Part shown: positions 1 through 6,638 of the stretch, piece by piece
How the letters are laid out: every line of letters begins with the position of its first letter
How positions within the stretch are numbered: the first letter of the stretch is position 1
DNA from: an uncultured bacterium
GTDB taxonomy: Bacteria; Verrucomicrobiota; Kiritimatiellia; RFP12; UBA1067
Direction: 5' to 3'
Length of the DNA: 8,320 nucleotides
Assembly: GCA_946401765.1 (NCBI GenBank)
Contig: CAMIVJ010000113.1
Coordinates: 1 to 8,320 of the forward strand
Made by a program: the position numbers and the translations under genes
The notes under the pieces: model-generated
Database searches by the model: none
What the model was told of the DNA's origin: nothing
What the model saw: only the letters and a program-made list of their open reading frames with translations

Positions 1-2
1 CT

Positions 3-1055
3 GGGACCTTGGGCTGGACTATCAACCTCTACGACGGCGCCGTGTGGCGCATGCCTTTCACCATCCAGAACTCAAACGCAAATGTCCTTGATCCGGTGGT
101 GAACGTCTTTGGCGGCACGTTCGCGCCCCCCAGCATAAACTGCAATCAGCCCAACGCCAATCTCGTGCGGAAGATGACGGTGAACTTCCACGACGGCGCG
201 ACCTTCGACGGCCTTACGAACGCGCGCGGATGCGTGCCTTTAGTCGTTGCGCCAGACGCCCACGTCACCTTCAAGACCGCTGCCGAAGTGCGCACTCAGC
301 AGACGCCTCTTGAGCTTGGAGCCGGCAGCGTCACGGAGATCGTGAAGTTCAACGGCAACGGACCCGACCGCAACCGCATCAAGATCGAAAACGGTTCCAT
401 CTCCGGATCTGGACAGGTCGTGGTGAAGGAAGGCGCGGGATTCGATCTGCGTCCTGTGACTGGGGAGGCCTTCACGGGAACCGTCATCGTCGAGGAAGGC
501 GCGCTCTTCGGCTTCCCCACCGTGCAGGCCGTCCAGTCTTCGCCTGACATGACCGTCATCTTCCGCGGCGGTTCGTCGGCCGATACATTGTACGGCGGCA
601 ACGACAACAAGCTTGCCTACTACCGCGGCCGCATCGAGATAGAAAGCTGGGCGCCGCGTGCCGGCTTTGCCTTTGGCGATTCGCCCGCCGCCGTAGTCCT
701 GAAGGAAGGCTGCAACTTCGCCTACGACAAGATTTCCGATCTTGCGGAGCTCACCGGCGGCGCTGCAGGGGGAACGCTTACGGTGGAGAAGGACGCTACG
801 ATTCATGTTGCGCTGCCAGCCGACGCCGCCTTTTGCCCGGCCTTCTTCGGTTCGCGCACCACGTTCCCGTCCGACGGAAGAGTCTCGCTCGTCGTAGAGG
901 TCTCGGTTGCATGCGATGCCGTGTACACGCTTGGCACAGGCGCATATACCCAGGCCGCGGTCGACGCGATCGAGCTCGTCCTGACGGGCGCCGCCGCCGC
1001 GAGCGCAGAGGCGGCGCTGCGCGTCGAGAACGGCGACCTGCAGCTTGTTCTCACG
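3..1055 (+). repeat. Large protein module, copy A (left-truncated)
   Basis: This stretch encodes the visible part of the first copy of the module. Landmarks in order are TINLYDGAVW, RNRIKIEN, FDLRP, VEEGALFGFP, SSPDMTVIFRGG, YGGNDNKL, SPAAVVLKEG, FGSRTTFP, YTLGTG and LRVENGDLQL. Each has a counterpart in copy B at an offset of 603-613 residues. The copies are diverged at the DNA level, so this is an old duplication or a recurrent domain and not a fresh DNA repeat. Confidence 0.85.
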
Positions 1056-2918
1056 GCGCAGGGCGCAATCGCCCGCGTGACGGGAATCATTCCGGCCGAA
1101 AATGGCGGTACCACGTTTCTCAACTACACGATCGACTCGCTGGGACGTGACGCCACGCAGGCCGACCTCGTGCTTGAATGGAGTGCGGACGCGTCCTTCG
1201 CGTCGCCGCTCGGCACTAAGGCGCTCGGCACCTTCACCGAGACCGGCAACTTTACCGTTGACTTCCCTGAACTCACCCTGCCGTCGAGCGTCTTCTGCCG
1301 GATCAAGACGGTGAACGACCGCGAGGTAGAGATGACGAATCCCGTCCGCGCCGTCGGCCTTGCCCTTTGGCGGCCTGCGGACGCCGCCGCCACGTGGGCG
1401 ACGGCGAGCTGGGATGTGGGCGCGGCGGGCGGCCCCGCGCTTTTCCTTGACGGCCTCTCGGCGCGCTTCGACGGCGCCGAAACGGCTTCTCCCGCAGCCG
1501 TCAGCGTGCCGGCGGCAGTCGAGGTGGACGAGCTTTCCGTTCGTGCCGACTGCGACTACGTCTTCGCAAACGCCGGCAATCTCTCGCTTTCGGCGTTCGT
1601 GAAGAAGGGCGCGGGCACTGTGACGCTGCAGCAGGATTCCGGCAAGGCGTTCGAGCTGCCGAAGTTGACGATCATTGAAGGCGGCACGATTGCCGTGAAG
1701 GGCGCATCCGCCACGGACGGTCTCTCGCTCCCGCGCGAGGGAACGATTGAAATCACGAACGCTCTCGTCAGGGCTGAATCGTCCGGCGCTTTGCGCACCG
1801 TCAACGCCGATGGTTTTGCCGGGACGACGGTCAATCTGAGGGACGGAGCCGACTGGCAGCTGTCGATACTGAACGAAGTCTCCGATCCCGCCAAGACGAA
1901 GGTGTTCGTATATCCTGGCGCGACGTTCGGCCCGGCGTCATGGCCGCGCTCCGGCTCCACCATGAGGGCGTCGCATCTTACGCTGAACCTCGCCGGCGGC
2001 ACGTTCGCCGTCAAGAACATGGGCGACAGCGGAACGGGAAGCAGCATTGCGTGCAAGGCTCTGGAGGGGACTACATCCACGATCCGCGCCCAGGGCGGCG
2101 GCGTGCAGGTGCTGTACGGCACATTCGAACTGCCGGCGGACGCCACGGTGAGGATAGAGAAACAGAACGACAATGGGCTTAACGTCAACCGCGTCAAGCT
2201 GGAAGACAACGTCTTGACGGGCGAGGGAACGTTCGTCGTGACGTCCGGCGCCACGCTCGATCTGCGCCCAACGCGCACCGACGAATTCTCCGGCAGCGTC
2301 AATGTCGAAGAAGGTGGCGGCTTCCACTTCCCCTCGTCGCTGGCAATAATGTCCAGCACCGACATGACGGTGAACTTCAACGGCGGCGGAGTTGGCTCCT
2401 CGGGCTATGCCGGCAGCAACAACGGACTTCGCTACTTCGCGGGCGTCGTCAACATAGCCGCCATCTCGCTCGACTATTCGCTGAGCGACACGATGCCGTT
2501 CAAGTTCGACGCCTCGCCGGCCACGGTCAACATCGTTTCCGGCGGCTTGCTGGCGTACGATGATCTCGACGACCTGGCGTTGTTCACGGGCGGCGCAAGC
2601 ACGGGAACGCTCAATCTCGCCGCGGGGTCGACGCTTGAAGTGCCGATAGATAAGACGCCGGAGGAGCTGCCGCAGTTCCTGGGCACGCGCACCACCTTCC
2701 CCGCCGAAGGCGTTGCAACGCTTCGCGTGCGTCTGTCAGACGAACTTCCGCAGTGGAAGGCATACGTGCTTGGCACGGGATATTCGTCTTCTGTGCTGGG
2801 CCATGTGAGGGCGATCTGCAGGTCGAACGACGGAAGCGAGCGGCGCGCAGGACTGCGCGTGGTGAGCGGCCGGTTCGAGCTGCTGCCGCGTTCCGGCATG
2901 ATGGTTTTCATCCGCTAA
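3..2918 (+). CDS. Giant secreted beta-strand repeat protein, 3' part (autotransporter-associated repeat type)
   Basis: The reading frame is open to the left edge and stops with TAA at 2916-2918. The TTG at 9-11 could be read as a start, but GGG ACC precede it in frame and the text there matches the middle of an internal repeat, so the true start lies upstream. Numbering from that TTG, 969 residues are visible. They are rich in Gly, Thr, Val and Ala, with short strand-turn motifs such as VEEGA, LEDNVLTGEGT and KKGAGTVTL, as in autotransporter-associated beta-strand repeats. Residues 1-349 and about 602-960 are two copies of one module. Between them lie a fibronectin-III-like stretch (about 352-449) and a linker typical of this repeat class (about 452-545; W-x-x-A-x-W, then ARFDGAE, then GAGTVTL). 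The protein ends in SGMMVFIR with no barrel, LPXTG or PEP-CTERM signal. A surface or secreted structural or adhesive role is inferred; substrate and anchor are unknown. Confidence 0.88.
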   Translation, partial: GTLGWTINLYDGAVWRMPFTIQNSNANVLDPVVNVFGGTFAPPSINCNQPNANLVRKMTVNFHDGATFDGLTNARGCVPLVVAPDAHVTFKTAAEVRTQQTPLELGAGSVTEIVKFNGNGPDRNRIKIENGSISGSGQVVVKEGAGFDLRPVTGEAFTGTVIVEEGALFGFPTVQAVQSSPDMTVIFRGGSSADTLYGGNDNKLAYYRGRIEIESWAPRAGFAFGDSPAAVVLKEGCNFAYDKISDLAELTGGAAGGTLTVEKDATIHVALPADAAFCPAFFGSRTTFPSDGRVSLVVEVSVACDAVYTLGTGAYTQAAVDAIELVLTGAAAASAEAALRVENGDLQLVLTAQGAIARVTGIIPAENGGTTFLNYTIDSLGRDATQADLVLEWSADASFASPLGTKALGTFTETGNFTVDFPELTLPSSVFCRIKTVNDREVEMTNPVRAVGLALWRPADAAATWATASWDVGAAGGPALFLDGLSARFDGAETASPAAVSVPAAVEVDELSVRADCDYVFANAGNLSLSAFVKKGAGTVTLQQDSGKAFELPKLTIIEGGTIAVKGASATDGLSLPREGTIEITNALVRAESSGALRTVNADGFAGTTVNLRDGADWQLSILNEVSDPAKTKVFVYPGATFGPASWPRSGSTMRASHLTLNLAGGTFAVKNMGDSGTGSSIACKALEGTTSTIRAQGGGVQVLYGTFELPADATVRIEKQNDNGLNVNRVKLEDNVLTGEGTFVVTSGATLDLRPTRTDEFSGSVNVEEGGGFHFPSSLAIMSSTDMTVNFNGGGVGSSGYAGSNNGLRYFAGVVNIAAISLDYSLSDTMPFKFDASPATVNIVSGGLLAYDDLDDLALFTGGASTGTLNLAAGSTLEVPIDKTPEELPQFLGTRTTFPAEGVATLRVRLSDELPQWKAYVLGTGYSSSVLGHVRAICRSNDGSERRAGLRVVSGRFELLPRSGMMVFIR
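1812..2888 (+). repeat. Large protein module, copy B
   Basis: This is the second copy of the module in the same gene. Matching landmarks are TTVNLRDGADW, VNRVKLED, LDLRP, VEEGGGFHFP, SSTDMTVNFNGG, YAGSNNGL, SPATVNIVSG, LGTRTTFP, YVLGTG and LRVVSGRFEL. The offset to copy A is constant at 605 residues through the centre and then steps to 611-613, which implies small indels. The copy ends about nine residues before the stop, so the protein finishes on a module boundary. Confidence 0.85.
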
Positions 2919-2930
2919 CAAGATCAAAAC

Positions 2931-2937
2931 AAGGAGG
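2931..2937 (+). promoter_or_regulatory. Strong Shine-Dalgarno site for the 878-residue protein
   Basis: AAGGAGG lies 5 nt before the ATG at 2943. It sits in the 24-nt gap after the upstream stop codon and fixes this ATG as the start. No convincing promoter is visible in the gap, which supports co-transcription with the upstream gene. Confidence 0.85.
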
Positions 2938-2942
2938 GCAAA

Positions 2943-5579
2943 ATGAGAATGCAGAAAGCAGGATATGGCTTCAGAGGCATGATGGCGACTGCGGTCGCGC
3001 TGGGCGCGGCTTTAGCGGCGGTTGCGGCGAACGTCAACGTGCAGGTGGCTGCTGGGCAGGAGGCGTACGGCAAGGTGTCCGGCGGCAAGGCAGGCGCCAC
3101 GAAGGGCACAACGCTCACGCTGAAGGCGACCGCCGCCAAGGGCTACGGCTTCGCCGGATGGTTCGACGGCTCCACTCGCGTCTCCTGGCACTCCAGCTGG
3201 AAGTACACGGTGGAGAACGCGAACAAGACGTTCACCGCAAGGTTCGTGGCGGCGAGCGCCGACAAGCTCAAGCTCACCAACCTCAAGCCGTACGGCTACA
3301 AGTTCGCAGATCTCTACGACAATCCCGTGCCGGCCGAATTCATGAAGCTCGAGTCGAACTCCGAGGCGACGCTTACCATCTCTGGCATTCCTCCGGGAAT
3401 CAAGGTGTTCTACGGACTCTACCCGGATGTCAACGGCGGCGTGGACTTCACGGCGGCAAACGGACGCAAGCCCGGCGTCTTCTACGTGACCATCACGGCA
3501 AAGAACGCCAACGGCTACACGCAGTCCATCACGCAGAAGTGGATCCTCGGCGACGTCGACCCCGACAATGGCGACTTCGACGACATCGGCATCGGCATCA
3601 TCGGCGACATGGACGCCTGGTCTGGATACGGCAGTGCGCAGGCGTTCCATCCTGAAGAGGTGAAGAAAATCACAGCCAGTGGCATTCCGCCCGGCTTGAA
3701 GTTTTCATATTCTGGCTACACCGCCACCTTGGAGGGATATCCGTCGAAGCCCGGCAAGTACACCGTCAATTTCACGGCGAACATGGTCGACAATACGACC
3801 AAGAAAGCGCGCAAGACCATAATCGTCAAAGATCTCGGCTCTCGCTATCTCACTTTCGTTTCCGTCTCTCCCAACGCCTATGGGGAAGTGAAGGGGTCCG
3901 GCGTCTACAAGGTTGGCGCCAAGGTCCCGCTCTCTGCCAAGCCGGCAAAAGACTATCTCTTCGCCGGATGGTTCACCGACCAGACCTGCACGACGCCCCT
4001 CACATCGTTGCTCGGCTCAATGACAACCGCCAGCGGCGACCACCGCAAGGCGAGCGATTCGATGACGCTCTACGGCGATATCGCAGACATGGTGAATGTC
4101 ATATTCGCGAAGTTCATTCCAAAGAGCAACGACTTTATTTCGCTCACCACCGACCTTGGCAGCAGCGACTACCTGGAAATCGGTTCTATGCAATACGACT
4201 CGACAGGTGGAATCGACTACATGGACTACTGGGTGTCAAGCGGCACTCTGCCCACTGTCACCGCGAAGAAGCTTCCGCCCGGATTCACGCTCGACGCAAA
4301 GTCGAACTGCATCCGCGTGGACCATTCTAAGGTAAAGCCCGGCACCGTCTATGAAGGCGTACAGCTGACGGCGAAGAACCTTTCGGGCCTCACGGCGACG
4401 AAGGAGTTCACCGTATATTTGGGACACTTCGCATCCGAACTGGCGACGAAGATCAAGACAGATTCCGATGCGTACTGGGTAATGGTGGGGCAAGCCATCG
4501 ACAGTTCGGATCTCCAGAGCGATCTTAGTCTGGACACAAGTTTCGGCACGGATTGGCATGTGTCGGCGTCCGGACTGCCCTCCGGCGTCAAGTTCTCGTA
4601 TCAGGGCGACAAGATTGCGCTCTCCGGCGTGCCCACGAAGGAAGGCAAATACGTTGTGGTGTTCACATTCACACGCGGATCCGGCGCCGAGAAGGTGACG
4701 AAGAAGGCGTCGTTCACGCTCAACGTCTACGAACTCTCCGGCTCGCCGCTTGTGGGCACGTTCACTGGTCTCACCTGCTGGAACAAGTGGAACGAGGAAA
4801 CCGGCGAGCAGCTGTACGACGACATCCGCCCGGAATCGCGCGTTGTCACGCTCACCGCTGCGAAGAACGGCAAGGTGACGGCCAAGGTGGGTAAGCTGTC
4901 GTTCACGGGCAACGGGTGGCGCGAGTGGGGCTGGAGCGGCAACGAATGGTACATCGAGCTTGTCTCCGGCAACGTGAAGGAAGGCCCAACGAACAGCGTC
5001 TACACGATGAGTGTATTCGCGTCCAGCGTTCCCCATATCTACGGCGAGCTCGACATGACGGGATACTTCATCCGCGAGGCGACGGTTGGCCCCCACACGA
5101 TCATCGACGGCATGGACGGGCAGGACTGCGACTTCTTCGTGAACCGCAGCGCCTTCGGCAAGGAATCGTTCGCCGACGAACTTCTTGCGCAGGTCCTTGC
5201 GCAGACGGGCACGACGATGTATCTCGATTCCGAAAGCGCCGGATACTACAGTCCCGACACCGGCGCCATGTACTGGCTCATTCCAACCCCTGGGAACACC
5301 AAGGCGCCGTTCAAGATGACGCTTGACAAGAAGGGCGTGGTCAAGGTCTCCGGCAAGTTCAACGGCGCGTCCTTCAGCGCATCGACGACGCTTCTTGTGG
5401 AGTGCAACTTCGATGATCCCAACGACTACTTCTCGCTGTATGGATTCATGCCGGTCAAGGCAGGCAACCGCAATCTTCTGCTGAACGTGGAGTTCTACTG
5501 CCCTTGGGAGGAGGAAGAAGAAGACTACCTCTACGCCGGCCATCCTACATTCCGGCTCCACGTCAAAGACCCCGAATGA
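2943..5579 (+). CDS. Secreted multidomain protein with InlB-type B-repeats and putative Ig domains
   Basis: This complete 878-residue protein starts with a Sec signal peptide (basic residues R2, K5, R11, then a hydrophobic stretch about 13-28 and small residues near VAA, residues 27-29). Two InlB / Listeria-Bacteroides type B-repeats follow at about 31-104 and 303-393, each with the Y-x-F-A-G-W-F core (GYGFAGWF at 67, DYLFAGWF at 337). Each is followed by two Ig-like domains of the putative-Ig kind, with cores SGIPPG (147), SGIPPG (246), KLPPG (443) and SGLPSG (543). Residues 598-878 form a beta-rich C-terminal region in which a strand motif is repeated (VTLTAAKNGKVTAKV at 635; FKMTLDKKGVVKVSG at 790). 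An acidic loop (D204, D206, D208, D211, D213, D214) may bind calcium, and there is an EEEEED run near 856. No catalytic motif or anchor was found. An extracellular adhesive or structural role, together with the upstream giant protein, is inferred. Confidence 0.9.
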   Translation: MRMQKAGYGFRGMMATAVALGAALAAVAANVNVQVAAGQEAYGKVSGGKAGATKGTTLTLKATAAKGYGFAGWFDGSTRVSWHSSWKYTVENANKTFTARFVAASADKLKLTNLKPYGYKFADLYDNPVPAEFMKLESNSEATLTISGIPPGIKVFYGLYPDVNGGVDFTAANGRKPGVFYVTITAKNANGYTQSITQKWILGDVDPDNGDFDDIGIGIIGDMDAWSGYGSAQAFHPEEVKKITASGIPPGLKFSYSGYTATLEGYPSKPGKYTVNFTANMVDNTTKKARKTIIVKDLGSRYLTFVSVSPNAYGEVKGSGVYKVGAKVPLSAKPAKDYLFAGWFTDQTCTTPLTSLLGSMTTASGDHRKASDSMTLYGDIADMVNVIFAKFIPKSNDFISLTTDLGSSDYLEIGSMQYDSTGGIDYMDYWVSSGTLPTVTAKKLPPGFTLDAKSNCIRVDHSKVKPGTVYEGVQLTAKNLSGLTATKEFTVYLGHFASELATKIKTDSDAYWVMVGQAIDSSDLQSDLSLDTSFGTDWHVSASGLPSGVKFSYQGDKIALSGVPTKEGKYVVVFTFTRGSGAEKVTKKASFTLNVYELSGSPLVGTFTGLTCWNKWNEETGEQLYDDIRPESRVVTLTAAKNGKVTAKVGKLSFTGNGWREWGWSGNEWYIELVSGNVKEGPTNSVYTMSVFASSVPHIYGELDMTGYFIREATVGPHTIIDGMDGQDCDFFVNRSAFGKESFADELLAQVLAQTGTTMYLDSESAGYYSPDTGAMYWLIPTPGNTKAPFKMTLDKKGVVKVSGKFNGASFSASTTLLVECNFDDPNDYFSLYGFMPVKAGNRNLLLNVEFYCPWEEEEEDYLYAGHPTFRLHVKDPE
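3033..3842 (+). repeat. B-repeat + Ig + Ig unit, copy 1
   Basis: This encodes residues 31-300 of the 878-residue protein: one InlB-type B-repeat and two Ig-like domains. It aligns with the following unit by domain order and by motif. AYGKVSGG at 41 pairs with AYGEVKGSG at 312, IPPG at 149 with LPPG at 444, and ASGIPPGLKFSY at 245 with ASGLPSGVKFSY at 542. Confidence 0.75.
3843..4736 (+). repeat. B-repeat + Ig + Ig unit, copy 2
   Basis: This encodes residues 301-598 of the same protein, the second three-domain unit. The B-repeat here has a longer loop after the GWF core (about residues 346-380) than copy 1. The last Ig-like domains of both copies are the best conserved, including a P-x-K-x-GKYxVxF strand (PSKPGKYTVNF versus PTKEGKYVVVF). 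Confidence 0.75.
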
Positions 5580-5580
5580 C

Positions 5581-5596
5581 CTAGGCACTAGGCACT
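5581..5596. repeat. 7-bp tandem repeat CTAGGCA (2.3 copies)
   Basis: CTAGGCA is repeated directly twice and followed by CT, starting one base after the codon stop region of the 878-residue protein. No hairpin with a T-tract follows, so it is not an evident terminator. Its role is unknown. Confidence 0.6.
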
Positions 5597-5604
5597 CTTT
5601 CGGA

Positions 5605-5633
5605 TTGCCTTCTCCCGTAATATTTGATATACT
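5605..5633 (+). promoter_or_regulatory. Promoter of tRNA-Thr
   Basis: TTGCCT (5605-5610) and TATACT (5628-5633) are separated by 17 bp and match the sigma-70 -35 and -10 consensus at 4/6 and 5/6 positions. A TG at 5625-5626 makes an extended -10. Transcription would start near 5640, about 8 nt before the mature tRNA. Confidence 0.8.
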
Positions 5634-5647
5634 TACCTCATTCAAGC

Positions 5648-5722
5648 GCCGGTATAGCGTAGTGGTAGCGCAGCGGTTTTGTAAACCGCTGGTCGGGGGT
5701 TCGAATCCCTCTGCCGGCTCCA
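5648..5722 (+). tRNA. tRNA-Thr (anticodon UGU)
   Basis: A full cloverleaf can be folded. The acceptor stem is GCCGGTA (5648-5654) with TGCCGGC (5712-5718), including one G-U pair. The D stem is 5657-5660 with 5668-5671 and encloses loop AGTGGTA. The anticodon stem GCGGT/ACCGC closes loop TTTGTAA with anticodon TGT at 5680-5682. The variable loop has 5 nt. The T stem is GGGGG/CCCTC with loop TTCGAAT. Discriminator T5719 is followed by an encoded CCA (5720-5722). UGU reads ACA and other ACN threonine codons. The G1-C72 and C2-G71 pairs and anticodon bases G35 and U36 agree with known threonine identity elements. No integrase or duplicated 3' end is seen nearby. Confidence 0.97.
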
Positions 5723-5768
5723 GTTGAGACGACTTTATTGCGTAAAGACGGTTGAGTTCATCCGCTAA

Positions 5769-5789
5769 ATCGCTTCGCGATGGTATAAT
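5769..5789 (+). promoter_or_regulatory. Extended -10 promoter of manA with an upstream palindrome
   Basis: TGGTATAAT (5781-5789) is a perfect extended -10 element. No -35 is seen at 17 bp (TCCGCT at 5761-5766). A 5-bp palindrome ATCGC-TTC-GCGAT (5769-5781) abuts it and could be an operator or only a hairpin. The predicted start near 5796 leaves about 11 nt before the manA ATG at 5808. The 5723-5768 stretch between tRNA and palindrome contains only a weak hairpin (CTTTA at 5733, TAAAG at 5743) without a T-tract. Confidence 0.7.
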
Positions 5790-5807
5790 GAAAAGGCAGT
5801 CATCGTA

Positions 5808-6635
5808 ATGGAAAGATTCTATCCGCTGACTTTTGCAGAGAACCGCCACAACGCGTTGTGGGGTTCAGAGGCGTGGGAGATATCAGGCCATCCCTCGTCG
5901 CCCTCAGTAGTGGCCGAAGGCGCGTTCGCCGGGCGCACGCTCGACGACATCGCGGCCGAGTTCGGCCGTGCGTTCATGGGCGAGCGCGCACCTTCCGCAA
6001 CTTCATTTCCGCTGCTCTTCAAGGTGATCGACGCGCGCAGCCGACTCAGCGTGCAGGTGCATCCAAGCGAGGCCACGCAGCCGCTCACCGGCGGCGAGCC
6101 GAAGACCGAGATGTGGCGCGTCATCTCGGGCAGCGGGCCGATCTTCGCCGGGCTCAAGCCGGGCACCACTTCCGAGACCGTCGCCGAAAACGTGCAGAGC
6201 GGCAGGTTCGAGGAGTCGCTCGTGCGCCATCAGGCGCGCCCCGGGCTCACGCTCTTCATCCCTGGCGGCCTCGTCCACGCCATTGGCGAGGACGTGGTTC
6301 TCTACGAGGTTCAGCAGAGCTCCAACACCACGTTCCGCCTCTACGACTGGGGACGCGTGGACGCCAACGGCAAGCCGCGCGAACTGCACGTCGCCTCCGC
6401 GCTAAAGGCCATTGACTACACGCTGCCTACGCCAGAATCGCGCGAGACGGTGACGTGTCCCTTCTTCAGCTTCCGCTCTGTGGAGGCAGACGGCGAAGTG
6501 AAGGTGGCCGCACGGCCCGACACTTTCACCGCGCTCTACATCGTGGGCGAGCGCAGAAGCGTTCTCGTGCCGGCGAACTGCGCCGCCTCCATTCCGGCGC
6601 GCGGAACGGTTTTCGTGACAACGCTTGGAGAGTGA
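5808..6635 (+). CDS. manA: Mannose-6-phosphate isomerase, class I
   Basis: This cytoplasmic zinc enzyme interconverts mannose-6-phosphate and fructose-6-phosphate, linking mannose use to glycolysis and, in reverse, to mannose-containing glycan synthesis. The 275-residue product carries the family's zinc ligands: Q83 and H85 in SVQVHPSE, E101 in KTEMW and H157 in IPGGLVHAIG. The family signature YEVQQSSNTTFRLYDWGR covers 166-183 and ends in the conserved Arg (R183). WGSEAWEIS at 18-26 fits the usual N-terminal motif. The length suits the short bacterial form, which lacks much of the helical insert of the roughly 390-residue E. coli enzyme. The usual PAGT before the zinc His reads PGGL here. 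The start ATG 5808 has only a weak purine stretch upstream (AAAAGG, 5791-5796), which the predicted short transcript would mostly exclude. It is followed after 3 nt by the next gene. Confidence 0.95.
   Translation: MERFYPLTFAENRHNALWGSEAWEISGHPSSPSVVAEGAFAGRTLDDIAAEFGRAFMGERAPSATSFPLLFKVIDARSRLSVQVHPSEATQPLTGGEPKTEMWRVISGSGPIFAGLKPGTTSETVAENVQSGRFEESLVRHQARPGLTLFIPGGLVHAIGEDVVLYEVQQSSNTTFRLYDWGRVDANGKPRELHVASALKAIDYTLPTPESRETVTCPFFSFRSVEADGEVKVAARPDTFTALYIVGERRSVLVPANCAASIPARGTVFVTTLGE
6627..6630 (+). promoter_or_regulatory. Shine-Dalgarno site inside the manA 3' end
   Basis: GGAG lies 8 nt before the ATG at 6639 and within the last codons of manA. It supports translational coupling of manA with the 223-residue protein. 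Confidence 0.6.
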
Positions 6636-6638
6636 CAG

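Noticed and set aside
9..11. TTG at 9 as the true start of the first protein
   Set aside because: The frame is open upstream to the edge, no ribosome site or signal peptide is present, and the text begins in the middle of a repeated module.
1556..2380. A 274-codon minus-strand open frame
   Set aside because: It lies wholly opposite the giant repeat protein, has no ribosome site or family motif, and its Ser/Pro/Val-rich composition is that of an antisense shadow.
5757..5768. TTCATCCGCTAA identical to 2907-2918 (the end of the first protein), suggesting a gene remnant before manA
   Set aside because: About two same-strand 12-base matches are expected by chance in a window of this size, and the similarity does not extend to either side.
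5723..5768. Terminator or integration site just after the tRNA
   Set aside because: Only a weak 5-bp hairpin without a T-tract is present, no repeat of the tRNA 3' end is seen, and no integrase is encoded nearby.
4236..5849. A 537-codon open frame on the minus strand
   Set aside because: It runs antisense through the 878-residue protein and the tRNA. The translated tRNA complement gives EGFEPPTSGLQNRCATTTL, a pattern I recall from spurious database proteins made by reading tRNA genes. The rest is Arg/His/Val-rich as expected for the antisense of GC-rich coding DNA.
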